Source: BOG-908 sp965199235 (GTDB lineage: Bacteria > Pseudomonadota > Alphaproteobacteria > Acetobacterales > Acetobacteraceae). From it: DNA of 64,000 nucleotides. A program made the position numbers and the translations under genes. The notes beneath the pieces were generated by a model that was not told the DNA's origin, did no database searches, and saw only the letters and a list, made by a program, of their open reading frames with translations. The DNA lies in assembly GCA_965199235.1 (NCBI GenBank), contig CBDAQU010000002.1, positions 2,294,001 to 2,358,000 of the forward strand. Reading direction: 5' to 3'. The stretch's first letter is position 1; each line of letters begins with the position of its first letter. Positions 15,332 to 24,047 of the stretch are shown here, in pieces.

Positions 15332-16388
15332 CACCGCGATCCTCGATCCCGTCCGGTGGCGGGCGGCCTGCGAGCCGAGCCGGGCGAGGGCGCGGCTGGA
15401 CCGGCTCTGGGCGCGCGGCACCGCGTTCTTGGGCACCCGGTTCGCCATCATGGGCGGAGCGATGAGCTGGGTCAGCGAGCGCACCCTGGTCGCCGCGATC
15501 TCCAACGCCGGCGGCTTCGGCGTGATCGCCTGCGGCTCTATGGGGCCGGCGCTGCTGGAGGCGGAGATCCTCGCCACCCAGGCGCTGACCGGTAAGCCGT
15601 TCGGCGTCAACCTGATCACCATGCATCCCCAGCTCGACGACCTGGTGCAGGTCTGCCTGCGCGCAGGTGTGAGCCACATCGTGCTCGCCGGCGGCATCCC
15701 GCCAGGGCCGGCGGTGCGCGCGGTCAAGGATGGAGGGGCCAAGCTCGTCTGCTTCGCGCCTGCCCTCGTGCTCGCGCGGCGCTTCGTCAAGACGGGTACG
15801 GACGCCCTGGTGATCGAGGGTTCCGAGGCGGGCGGCCATATCGGCCCGGTTTCGCTGACCGTGCTGGCGCAGGAGATACTGCCGCACGTGCGCGATGTGC
15901 CGGTGTTCGTCGCCGGCGGCATCGGCCGGGGCGAGGCCATCCTCTCCTTCCTCGAGATGGGCGCCTCGGGCGTCCAGCTCGGCACGCGGTTCGCGGCCTC
16001 GCGCGACAGCGTCGCCCACCCGAACTTCAAGCGCGCCTTTTTCCGCGCCAACGCGCGCGACGCGCTGCCGTCGGTCCAGCTCGACCCCCGCTTCCCGGTC
16101 ATCCCGGTGCGCGGCCTGGTCAACGAGGGCACGCGCCGCTTCCTCGACGCGCAGGCCGAGGCGCTCCGCCGCTACCAGTCTGGCGAGCTGACGCGCGAGG
16201 CGGCCCAGCTCGAGATCGAACATTTCTGGGCCGGCGCCCTGCGCCGCGCGGTGGTCGACGGCGACGTGGAGAACGGCTCGGTGATGGCCGGCCAGTCCGT
16301 CGGCATGGTGACCAGCGAGCAGAGCGCCGCAGAGGTGATCGAGGAGTTGGCAGCCCAAGCGGACGCTGCCATCGCGGCGCGTGACTGA
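15321..16388 (+). CDS. NAD(P)H-dependent flavin oxidoreductase / nitronate monooxygenase family
   Basis: A 355-residue TIM-barrel FMN protein of the 2-nitropropane dioxygenase group. Motifs in order are FAIMGGAMSWVS, the SNAGGFGVIACGSM turn, LVIEGSEAGGHIG with the His that acts as base in the family, the phosphate loops VFVAGGIGRGEAIL and MGASGVQLGTRFAAS, and a C-terminal NGSVMAGQSVGMV. It may oxidise nitronates or act as an enoyl-reductase-like protein; sequence alone does not decide. The ATG at 15321 overlaps lysC by 11 bases, and ptsP overlaps its end by 8. It is inserted between lysC and ptsP, which are neighbours in many alphaproteobacteria. Confidence 0.85.
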   Translation: MPPDTAILDPVRWRAACEPSRARARLDRLWARGTAFLGTRFAIMGGAMSWVSERTLVAAISNAGGFGVIACGSMGPALLEAEILATQALTGKPFGVNLITMHPQLDDLVQVCLRAGVSHIVLAGGIPPGPAVRAVKDGGAKLVCFAPALVLARRFVKTGTDALVIEGSEAGGHIGPVSLTVLAQEILPHVRDVPVFVAGGIGRGEAILSFLEMGASGVQLGTRFAASRDSVAHPNFKRAFFRANARDALPSVQLDPRFPVIPVRGLVNEGTRRFLDAQAEALRRYQSGELTREAAQLEIEHFWAGALRRAVVDGDVENGSVMAGQSVGMVTSEQSAAEVIEELAAQADAAIAARD

Positions 16389-18672
16389 GGTCGATTTCGC
16401 GGCTGGCCCGATCCGGCCGTTGATCGAGCTCGCTCCGGCAGTGCCGGTCACGCCCGGACGGCGCATGTTGCGCAACCTGCGCGCGCTGATGGCGGGCGGC
16501 AACGCGCAGCTTCCGCAGATCGTCGCCCTGGTCGCGAGCCAGATGGAGGCCGACGTCTGCTCTGCCTACGGCCTGCGCCCGGGCGAAATATTGGAGCTGC
16601 GGGCGACGCACGGGCTGAACCAGGAAGCGGTCGGACGGACCCGGCTGCGGGTGGGCGAGGGCATCGTGGGTCTCGTGGCGGCGACCGGCGAGCCGTTGAA
16701 CCTGGCCGATGCGCCCAACCACCCGGCCTTCGCCTACCGTCCCGAGACCGGGGAGGACGATTACGCATCGATGCTGGCGGTGCCGGTGCGCCGCGGCGGC
16801 AGGATGCTCGGCGTGCTGACGGTGCAGGACCGGTTGCCGCGGCACTATACTGAGATCGAGACCGAGCTTCTCGAGACGGTGGCGATGCTGCTGACCGACC
16901 TGCTCGCCAGCGGCGGGAGCGACACGCGGGAGGGGTTTGCGGGCAGCCTGCCGCGTCAGTTCGACGCGGCCCTGCTCTCGCCGGGCATCGTGTTCGGCCG
17001 GGTGCTGCTGCACGGCGCGGCGGTCGCACCCGGCCGGCTGCTCGCAGACGACGCCGCGGCGGAGCTGGACCGCCTGAACACCGCGCTGAATGCGATGCGG
17101 GCGGGGCTGGACAGCCTGATCGCCACCCAACTGCCGGAGCTCGAGCGGCGCGGTAGCGAGGCGCCGCTCGACATCCTGGCCGCCACCCGCCAGGTTGCCG
17201 CCGGTGACGGCTGGCTGAAGCGGGTGACCGAGGCGGTCGATGGCGGGCTGACGGCGGAGGCCGCCGTGCATCGGGTGGCCAACGAGTTCAGAGCCCGCAT
17301 GCGCAACATCACCGATCCTTACCTGCGCGAGCGTCTGGCCGACCTTGAAGACCTTGCCGGCCGTCTGCTGGCCGCGCTGACGGGGGAAGGCGACATCCCG
17401 GCCGACGTCGCGGGCTTCATCCTGTTCGTGCGCCGGCTCGGGCCGGCCCAGCTGCTGGAGTGGCACGCCCGCGGCATCGCCGGCGTGGTGATCGAGGAGG
17501 GATCGGCCGGCGGACACGCGGCCATCGTGGCGCGCGCGCTGGGGCTACCTGCCGCCGGCGGCGCGCGCGGCGCCATCGATGCGGCGGAGGCGGGCGACGA
17601 GGCGGTGCTGGACGCCGACGAAGGCACGCTGATCCTGCGGCCCGACCCGAGCGTGCGCGACGCCTACGAGCGCGCGCTGGCTGCGCGCGCGATGCGCAAC
17701 GCGACCTGGGCCGAGCTTCGCACCGCGCCGTCGGTCACGCGGGACGGCGTGCCGTTCAGCCTGATGATCAACGCCGGCCTGGGGCTGGAGCTGGACCAGC
17801 TTGCCGCGACCGGTGCGGCCGGCATCGGCCTGTTCCGCACCGAGATTGCCATGATGGCGCGCGGCAGCATCCCCGACATCGCCGAGCAGGCCGGCATCTA
17901 CGCGCGCGTGCTCGACGCGGCGGGGGAGCGGCCGGTGCTGTTCCGCACGCTGGACCTGGGCAGCGACAAGCTGCTGCCCGACAGCCCGCAGGCCGAAGAG
18001 GAGAATCCCGCCATGGGGTGGCGCAGCCTGCGCGTCGGGCTGGACCGCCCCGCGCTGCTGCGCCGCCAGCTGCGGGCGCTGCTGCTGGCGGCAGGCGGGC
18101 GTCCCCTCAGCGTCATGTTCCCGATGGTGGCCACGCTCGCCGAGTTCAGGCAGGCGCGCGGGCTGCTGTTCACCGAGGCCGCGCGGGTGCGGCCTGCGCC
18201 CTCCAAACTCAGCATCGGCACCATGCTGGAAGTGCCGGCCCTGCTGTGGCAGCTTCCGGAGCTGATGGCGGAAGCCGACTTCGTGTCCGTCGGCTCGAAC
18301 GACCTGATGCAGTTCGTCTTTGCCGCCGACCGCGGCACGCCTGCCTTGGCCGAACGCTACGATTTCCTGTCGGTGCCGATGATAAGGCTGATCAAGTCGG
18401 TCAGCCAGCAGGCGGCCCTGTCCGGCGTGTCCCTCTCGCTGTGCGGCGAAGCGGCCGGCCGGCCGCTCGACGCGGCGGTGATGCTGGCCATGGGGGTGAC
18501 GCAGCTGTCGATGTCGGCCTCCGGCCTGCTCGCCGTGAAGGAGGCGCTGATCAACCTGGACGTGGCCGCGCTGCGGTCCTTCCTCGAGACGTTGAGGAAG
18601 ACGGCCGCCGCCTATTCGAGCCTGCGCGAGCCGATCGCGGGCTGGGCCAGAGACCATGGGATGGCGATATAG
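16381..18672 (+). CDS. ptsP: Phosphoenolpyruvate-protein phosphotransferase PtsP (EI-Ntr)
   Basis: First enzyme of the nitrogen-related phosphotransferase relay; takes phosphate from PEP and passes it to NPr. The 763-residue protein has an N-terminal GAF domain (about 35-180, LRVGEGIVGLVAATG) that senses small molecules in the family. It is followed by the PEP-utiliser N-terminal region, the swivelling domain with phospho-His379 in SAGGHAAIVARALG, and the TIM-barrel PEP-binding domain (GIGLFRTEI, FRTLDLGSDK, GTMLEVPAL, SVGSNDLMQF, LCGEAAG). The start is GTG 16381, overlapping the previous gene by 8 bases. No HPr, NPr or EIIA gene is in the window. Confidence 0.95.
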   Translation: MTEVDFAAGPIRPLIELAPAVPVTPGRRMLRNLRALMAGGNAQLPQIVALVASQMEADVCSAYGLRPGEILELRATHGLNQEAVGRTRLRVGEGIVGLVAATGEPLNLADAPNHPAFAYRPETGEDDYASMLAVPVRRGGRMLGVLTVQDRLPRHYTEIETELLETVAMLLTDLLASGGSDTREGFAGSLPRQFDAALLSPGIVFGRVLLHGAAVAPGRLLADDAAAELDRLNTALNAMRAGLDSLIATQLPELERRGSEAPLDILAATRQVAAGDGWLKRVTEAVDGGLTAEAAVHRVANEFRARMRNITDPYLRERLADLEDLAGRLLAALTGEGDIPADVAGFILFVRRLGPAQLLEWHARGIAGVVIEEGSAGGHAAIVARALGLPAAGGARGAIDAAEAGDEAVLDADEGTLILRPDPSVRDAYERALAARAMRNATWAELRTAPSVTRDGVPFSLMINAGLGLELDQLAATGAAGIGLFRTEIAMMARGSIPDIAEQAGIYARVLDAAGERPVLFRTLDLGSDKLLPDSPQAEEENPAMGWRSLRVGLDRPALLRRQLRALLLAAGGRPLSVMFPMVATLAEFRQARGLLFTEAARVRPAPSKLSIGTMLEVPALLWQLPELMAEADFVSVGSNDLMQFVFAADRGTPALAERYDFLSVPMIRLIKSVSQQAALSGVSLSLCGEAAGRPLDAAVMLAMGVTQLSMSASGLLAVKEALINLDVAALRSFLETLRKTAAAYSSLREPIAGWARDHGMAI

Positions 18673-18833
18673 GCCACCACGCGCCAGCCTGGCCCGCCCG
18701 CCGCAATCCCTGGCTGGGCAGACAGGGCCCGGAGCTGTACACCAAGGGTTGAGGGTTGTCGGGCCGGTGATGCGGCACTGACCATGCTTGAACGGCTTCA
18801 CGATCCCGAACGGCGGCCCTATGTCTGTCAACC

Positions 18834-19937
18834 ATGTCTGACGCAGCAGAGCGCAACCCGCGCGCGGGGGATCCATCGGCGTCCGCCACCCAGCTCGGCG
18901 CGGAGCTGCGCGCCCGCCGGCAGAGCCTTGGCTGGGAGCTGGCCGACCTCGCCGGCAGCCTGCGGATCCGGCAATCCTACCTGGAGGCGATAGAGGCGGG
19001 GCGGATCGGCGACCTGCCCGGCATCACCTACGCGCTCGGGTTCGTGCGCGCCTATGCGTCAGCGCTCGGGCTGTCGGGCGAGCAGATGGCCAGCCGGTTC
19101 CGCGCGGAGTCGGCCGACGCGACGACCAGGCCGCCGCTGAGCTTCCCTGCCCCGGTGCCGCAACGCGGCGTGCCGGCAGGGGCGCTGATGCTGCTCGGCC
19201 TGATGATCCTGGCGGGCGCCTATGGCGGCTGGTACTACGTCTCCGAACACCAGCGGACGCCTGCCGAGACGGTGCCGCCTATCCCCGACCATTTCCTGCC
19301 GCCTGCTGCCGTGAAGCCCACTCCGTCGCCGCAGGTCGCTTCCATCCTGCCCACCGCGTCCGCGCCGACCCAGCCTGCGCCTGCGCCGCCCACGGCGCCG
19401 GCGCTGGCGCCGCCGCCCGCCGCCACGCCGGCCGCACCACTGCCGGCGCCGCAGGCGATCCAGCCGTCAGCGCCGCCCCCAGCCTCCGCCACGGCGTTGC
19501 CGCAGCCCGTCCCGACGACGCGGCCTGCGCAGCCTGCGCCAGGGCAGCCGGTGGCGGCCAGCCCGTCTGCCGGCACCCAAACGGCGCCGCCGTCAGCACC
19601 TGCCGCCGTGCCTGCCGGCCCGCGCATCGTGGTCAAGGCGACTGCGAACGCCTGGGTGACGATCAAGCCGAAGACAGGGCCGGCGGTGCTCAACCGCCTG
19701 ATGCATGCCGGCGATACGTGGAGCGTGCCGCCGAACGTGCCGGGGCTGTTGCTGACCACCGGAAACGCCGGTGGAACAGTTTTGACGGTGGACAGCATGC
19801 CGGTCGTGCAGCTCGGCCCGTCCGGAACGGTGTTCCGCGAGCTGCCGCTCGACCCGGACATGCTCAAGACCGGCCATCTGCCGCCCAGCGTGCGCCCCCG
19901 GCCCAAACCCGTTCCGGTCGATCCCGACAGCAACTGA
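18834..19937 (+). CDS. RodZ-like helix-turn-helix / DUF4115 membrane protein
   Basis: A 367-residue bitopic protein. The N-terminal cytoplasmic helix-turn-helix domain (about 18-90) includes LGAELRARRQSLGWELADLA, YLEAIEAGRIGDLPG and YALGFVRAYASALGL, as in RodZ. One membrane helix follows (GALMLLGLMILAGAYGGWYY, about 120-140). A long Pro/Ala/Gln linker (about 150-260) leads to a C-terminal periplasmic domain of DUF4115 type (IVVKATANAWVTIKPKTG, VPGLLLTTGNAGG). RodZ links MreB to the wall machinery in rod-shaped cells, and the layout suggests the same job here. The 160 bases after ptsP hold no clear signal, and the gene ends 3 bases from the convergent kinase. Confidence 0.85.
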   Translation: MSDAAERNPRAGDPSASATQLGAELRARRQSLGWELADLAGSLRIRQSYLEAIEAGRIGDLPGITYALGFVRAYASALGLSGEQMASRFRAESADATTRPPLSFPAPVPQRGVPAGALMLLGLMILAGAYGGWYYVSEHQRTPAETVPPIPDHFLPPAAVKPTPSPQVASILPTASAPTQPAPAPPTAPALAPPPAATPAAPLPAPQAIQPSAPPPASATALPQPVPTTRPAQPAPGQPVAASPSAGTQTAPPSAPAAVPAGPRIVVKATANAWVTIKPKTGPAVLNRLMHAGDTWSVPPNVPGLLLTTGNAGGTVLTVDSMPVVQLGPSGTVFRELPLDPDMLKTGHLPPSVRPRPKPVPVDPDSN

Positions 19938-19940
19938 CGC

Positions 19941-21560
19941 CTACTTGGCGGGGATCGTCTCCTGGCGGGCCTGCCTGTCTGACGGCAATGCATGCAGCGT
20001 CATTTGTGCTGCCCTCGGAAGCAGCATCTCGACGGTCGTGCCGTTGCCGGGGCTGCTGAAGATGCGGACCGCGCCGCCTGACTGGCTGACGAAGCCGTAT
20101 ATCTGCGACAGGCCGAGGCCGGTTCCGGCACCCTGCGGCTTGGTCGTGAAGAAGGGCTCGAAGGCGCGGGCGCGCACCTCATCGCTCATCCCGCAGCCGG
20201 TGTCGCTCACCGCGATGCTGACGTAGTCGCCCGAGTTGGCGTCGAAGCCGCTCGCTTCCCTGCGGCCGCCTGCCAGCACGCGCCTGCCGATGGTGATGGT
20301 CACGCGCCCGTCGCCAGCGATCGCGTCCCGGGCGTTGATCACCAGGTTCAGCAGCGCCGCCTCCACCTCCTGCCGGTCGGCCAGCAGCGCCCAGGGGTCG
20401 TCTGCCAGGTCGGTCTGCACGCCGAGCGCGGTGCGCTTGCCGAGCGTGCTTTCGAGCAGGCCCTGTATGCCTGCCACGACTTCGTCAGGCATCAACGGCT
20501 CGGGCGACAGGCGCTGCCGGCGCGAGAAGGACAGGAGCTGCCGTGTCAGCCGCGCCGCCCTGGCCGCCCCGGACGCCGCGTTGGCGGCCAGCCGCCGGCC
20601 GCGTTCGTCCAGTGCCACGTGCTGCTGCAGAAGCTCCAGAGAACCCATGATGGTTGTCAGGAGATTGTTGAAATCGTGGGCGATTCCGCCCGTAAGCTGG
20701 CCCACCGCCTCCATCTTCTGGGTGTGGCGGATGTGCTCCTCGGCGGCCCGCAACGCGGTTTCCGTCTCGCGCGCGGCGGTCATGTCGACGACCGCGGCCA
20801 GCACACGCTCGAGCCGCCCGCCCGCGTCGCGTTCGACGTCGAGCGTCACGTCCAGGTCGCGAACGTGCCCGTCGCGGCAGCGCAGGCGCCGGCGGGCGGC
20901 CAGCAGGAAGCTGCCTGCCTGAAGTGCCGCGAGGTGGTCGGCCGCCTCTTGCGCGCTCTCTGGCGTGTAGAACTCCTCGATTTTGCGGCCGATCACCTCG
21001 TCGCGCTCGTAGCCGGCAAGATCGAGCCAGCGGTCGCTCACGTCGAGCAGCGTTCCGTTCGCATCCACAGCGTGCAGGGCGGCCGGCGTGCGGGCGTAGA
21101 GCAGGCGCTGCCGCTCCTCGCTCTTCCGCAGCCTGACGGCCGCAGCAGAGCTTTGGGCCGCCTCGCGCGCCAGCGCGTCGGTGATCCGGCGCATCTGCAG
21201 CGACGACGGCAGCGCCATCGCCTTCGGAACGAAGCGCCACAGCAGGACCGCGGTCGCGACCGACAGCACCGCGGTCAGGGCCCTGATCGCGCCGTCCAGC
21301 CAGGGGGCGGGTACCCATTGTCGAAACGCGCCGAGCAGGTGGGTCATGCCGCAGGCCAGGATGAACGCCGCGAACAGGCCGAAATCCGGCGTGAACGCCA
21401 GGTCGCGGCGGCGGCGCATGAACGTCAGCAAGGCGGCCGACACCGAGAGACACGCGCCGGCGATGAGCAGGTCAGAGCCCGCCTGCAGCCAGGCCAGGCC
21501 GGGATGCCAGGCGAGGCAGCAACCGTGCGTCGCAGGGTCCACCCCATCCAAACCGTTCAT
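19941..21560 (-). CDS. PAS sensor histidine kinase with ethylene-receptor-like N-terminal membrane domain
   Basis: A 539-residue kinase. Residues 22-112 form three hydrophobic helices that align without gaps to the plant ETR1 ethylene-binding domain. Asp30, Ile67, Cys70 and His74 (in ILACGMTHLL) have the same spacing as ETR1 Asp25, Ile62, Cys65 and His69, the last two being copper ligands there. A third helix, RALTAVLSVATAVLLWRFVP, also matches. Tyr32 and Pro36 of ETR1 are replaced by Cys37 and Ser41. Cys14-Cys15 precede the helices. A PAS domain (about 150-265), HisKA with His295 in GGIAHDFNN, and an ATPase domain (NARDAI, DTGCGM, GTGLGLS) follow. There is no receiver domain and no partner regulator adjacent. 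The ligand is unproven; copper binding is an inference. Confidence 0.9.
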   Translation of the reverse strand: MNGLDGVDPATHGCCLAWHPGLAWLQAGSDLLIAGACLSVSAALLTFMRRRRDLAFTPDFGLFAAFILACGMTHLLGAFRQWVPAPWLDGAIRALTAVLSVATAVLLWRFVPKAMALPSSLQMRRITDALAREAAQSSAAAVRLRKSEERQRLLYARTPAALHAVDANGTLLDVSDRWLDLAGYERDEVIGRKIEEFYTPESAQEAADHLAALQAGSFLLAARRRLRCRDGHVRDLDVTLDVERDAGGRLERVLAAVVDMTAARETETALRAAEEHIRHTQKMEAVGQLTGGIAHDFNNLLTTIMGSLELLQQHVALDERGRRLAANAASGAARAARLTRQLLSFSRRQRLSPEPLMPDEVVAGIQGLLESTLGKRTALGVQTDLADDPWALLADRQEVEAALLNLVINARDAIAGDGRVTITIGRRVLAGGRREASGFDANSGDYVSIAVSDTGCGMSDEVRARAFEPFFTTKPQGAGTGLGLSQIYGFVSQSGGAVRIFSSPGNGTTVEMLLPRAAQMTLHALPSDRQARQETIPAK

Positions 21561-21716
21561 CGGCAGCGGAACGGAATGCGAGGGCGATCCATGACGGCGA
21601 TCCGGGTTGAGGCGAGCGCATGAAATCGGCAGCCTTGCTGCGGGTCAAGCAGCAAGAGCGGACGTTTGTGCCGCGGCGCGCGGCGGCGCAGGATGGCGGC
21701 GCATCCCGGAGGTCTG

Positions 21717-22121
21717 ATGGTCGAGGACGTGTTGCCGAAACAAGCCTGGGACATGCTGCGTGCCGACCCTCGGACGCAGCTGGTGGACGTGCGGACAGAG
21801 GCCGAGTGGCAGCATGTCGGGCTGCCCGATCTGGGCGGGACAGGCAAGCAGGTCCACCGGCTCTCGTGGCAGTACGCAACAGGAGCGGTGAACGGCGGCT
21901 TCGTCGACCAACTGCGCGAACTCGGGCTGCAGCCGGATCAGACGCTGCTGTTCCTATGCCGAAGCGGGGTGCGCAGCCTGGCCGCCGCGCAGGCCGCGCA
22001 GGCCTCTGGTTTCAACGCCAGCCTCAACGTCGCCACCGGGTTCGAAGGGCCGCCGGACGCCCGCGGCCAGCGCGGCACGATTGCCGGGTGGCAGGCCGAC
22101 GGCTTGCCTTGGGGGCGGTAG
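21717..22121 (+). CDS. Rhodanese-like sulfurtransferase domain protein
   Basis: A 134-residue single-domain rhodanese. LVDVRTEAEW is the conserved CH2A-like segment and Cys81 sits in the active loop LFLCRSGVRS, followed by AAAQAAQASGF and NVATGFEG. Such proteins carry persulfide sulfur in the cytosol; the acceptor is unknown. The ATG at 21717 has GGAGG about 8 bases upstream, which decides the start over upstream in-frame codons. It is divergent from the ethylene-receptor-like kinase (156 bases between the starts) and convergent to the DUF2272 gene. Confidence 0.92.
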   Translation: MVEDVLPKQAWDMLRADPRTQLVDVRTEAEWQHVGLPDLGGTGKQVHRLSWQYATGAVNGGFVDQLRELGLQPDQTLLFLCRSGVRSLAAAQAAQASGFNASLNVATGFEGPPDARGQRGTIAGWQADGLPWGR

Positions 22122-22211
22122 GCAACACTGATCACGGGCGGTTCTCATCGCCTGCATGCCATCCGTCCTCGATAGAACTGACTGGTCGACCCAAACCAGA
22201 CCGGTTATCGA

Positions 22212-23162
22212 TCACCGCACGTAGTCGACCTTCAGCACCACCATCCACGGATAACGCGCGTCGAGAACGCGGCCGTCGCTGCCCGCCAGCCGGCCGTCGG
22301 CGCCGACCGGGACGTGCTTCATCGTGACCGCGTCGTCCACGTTGCCGCCCACCACGCTGATCGAGCCGGGTGCGGTCTGCACGACGATGTCGCAGTGGCC
22401 GGGAAACAGCGCGGCCGTCGGAAGGTCGCGGAACGTCAACGCGGCAGAGCGTCCGCGCCCCATGCAGATCAGGTCGCCCGGCATCGGCGCCAGATCCTGG
22501 GGAGCATAGGCGCGCAGCACTTTCGTGGTTCCTGACGCGGCTGCGTTGATGTAGGTGGAATGGTTGGGCGAGTAGGGAAAATCCGGCCCGGCGCCGGCGA
22601 TGCGCATGACATAGGAGATGAACGCCGCAGACCAGGCGAACCCGCTATCCCTGCCTGCGTCGAACAGCGTGCCGTTCTCGTCGTGCATGCCGGTCCAGGC
22701 GACCTCGCGTTCGCCTGGGTCCTCGCCGATCCACCAGTACTCGCCCACGCGCTGCCACAGCCCCGGCTCGCGCTCCGGCTTCTGGTCGGGCGGCGGAACC
22801 GGCCGCGTTTCGGGCGGGTCGTCGTCGACCGGCGACCCGAACACCCGCCATTCGCGCAGGGCGATCGCGACCACGTCGGCGCGGCTGAAGGGCTCCCAGG
22901 GCGCAGAGGCGAAGGGTGGGACGTGATCGTCCACCACGCTCGGACCGTGACTGACCGGCCCCTGCGTCACCGGCGTCACGCCGGCCGGCTTCGGCGGCGG
23001 TGCCACTCGGCTGGCGCACCCGGCCAGCATCAGGCCAAGTGCGGCGGGTACGGCCCAGCGCTCAGCAATGCGTCTTGCGCGGCTTGGGGTCGTAGCCCGC
23101 CAGGCCAGGCACGCCGTAGCCCGGGACGACCAGGTTTTCGAGGTCTTCAGCATCGGGTTCAC
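22212..23162 (-). CDS. DUF2272 domain lipoprotein
   Basis: The frame gives up to 316 residues. A lipobox (LGLMLAGC) shows an outer- or inner-membrane lipoprotein. After a Pro-rich spacer come the DUF2272 features: EPFSRADVVAIALREWRVFG, VGEYWWIGEDPGE, FAWSAAFISYVMRIAGAG and FPGHCDIVVQ, with a Cys/His arrangement reminiscent of an NlpC/P60- or CHAP-like fold (inference). The start is uncertain. The longest form overlaps the preceding gene by 101 bases and puts a 40-residue extension before the signal. ATG 23030 lies inside the signal peptide, and a non-standard ATT near 23070 would give an ideal lipoprotein signal. It is probably cotranscribed with the solute-binding protein gene. Confidence 0.75.
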   Translation of the reverse strand: MNPMLKTSKTWSSRATACLAWRATTPSRARRIAERWAVPAALGLMLAGCASRVAPPPKPAGVTPVTQGPVSHGPSVVDDHVPPFASAPWEPFSRADVVAIALREWRVFGSPVDDDPPETRPVPPPDQKPEREPGLWQRVGEYWWIGEDPGEREVAWTGMHDENGTLFDAGRDSGFAWSAAFISYVMRIAGAGPDFPYSPNHSTYINAAASGTTKVLRAYAPQDLAPMPGDLICMGRGRSAALTFRDLPTAALFPGHCDIVVQTAPGSISVVGGNVDDAVTMKHVPVGADGRLAGSDGRVLDARYPWMVVLKVDYVR

Positions 23163-23901
23163 GTCCGAACCATTGTTTGGACAGCCGCGCCACCGTGCCG
23201 TTCGACTTCAAGCACCGAAGCGCATCCTCCATCTCGTCGCGCAGCTCGGTGTCCGAGCGCCGGACCGCCGCGCTCTCATGCGTACGCGTCTCCGGCAACG
23301 ACAATCCGGCCGCGAAGTTCGCGTTCCGGCTCGCCGCATATTCCTGCACGGGGCTGCCGCTCAGGCTGGCATCGGCCTGGCGGTTGATGACCAGGGTCGC
23401 TGCCTCCACCCCGCTTTCGGCGTGCACCACGGAAAAGCCGTAACGGCCGGCATTGTGCTCAACCCAATCCTCGTAGGGACCGTCCGCCCTGACGGCGAGC
23501 CTGCGGCCGCGCAGGTCGGCCAGGCTGCGCACGGGTTCGCTGGCGCGCGCCCCGAACATGAACTCCGACCACAGGTAGCCCTCTGTCAGCAGCACCTCCG
23601 ACGCCCGGTCCGGTGTCGCTGGGATCGGTCCAGGCAGCACGTCGTAGGTGCCGTCGGCCAGGCCGGCGAACAGCGCAGGCTGGCTGGCCGCGGTGAACAC
23701 GATCGAACGCCCCATCCGGTCCCCGATCAGCCGGAACAGCTCTATGGTGAACCCGGTGAGCTTGCCATGGCCGTCCTGCATGACAAACGGGGCGACGCTC
23801 GGCAGCACGCCCGCCCGCAGGGGCGGACCGTCCGGCTCGGCGCATCGCGCGGCGGTCGGGGCTGCCAGGCAGGCGAACAGGATCAGGTGGCCAAGACGCA
23901 T
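23062..23901 (-). CDS. Periplasmic solute-binding protein (SBP_bac_3-like), no transporter nearby
   Basis: A 279-residue exported protein. The signal peptide is MRLGHLILFACLAAPTAARC. The mature part has the two-lobe family-3 binding-protein pattern: LRAGVLPSVAPFVM, LTGFTIELFRLIGDRMG, YDVLPGPIPATPDRA, RGRRLAVRADGPYEDWV and a C-terminal LSKQWFG. The ATG at 23901 has GGAAGGG about 10 bases upstream and is preferred to 23931. No ABC permease or ATPase gene is adjacent, so it may serve a distant transporter or have a sensory or enzymatic role. The DUF2272 lipoprotein gene overlaps or abuts its 3' end. Confidence 0.85.
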   Translation of the reverse strand: MRLGHLILFACLAAPTAARCAEPDGPPLRAGVLPSVAPFVMQDGHGKLTGFTIELFRLIGDRMGRSIVFTAASQPALFAGLADGTYDVLPGPIPATPDRASEVLLTEGYLWSEFMFGARASEPVRSLADLRGRRLAVRADGPYEDWVEHNAGRYGFSVVHAESGVEAATLVINRQADASLSGSPVQEYAASRNANFAAGLSLPETRTHESAAVRRSDTELRDEMEDALRCLKSNGTVARLSKQWFGREPDAEDLENLVVPGYGVPGLAGYDPKPRKTHC

Positions 23902-24047
23902 CGGAACGAGCCCTTCCAAGCAGCCCACCATTTCGGCAAAAGCGCAGCGTTGGCAATGCCGCGTATGCGACCGAGTGCAACGGGTCTGGGTATGGCGGGG
24001 GCGGGCCGTTCTTGTTACCGGCCACGCCGCATGCCAATCATCGAGCC

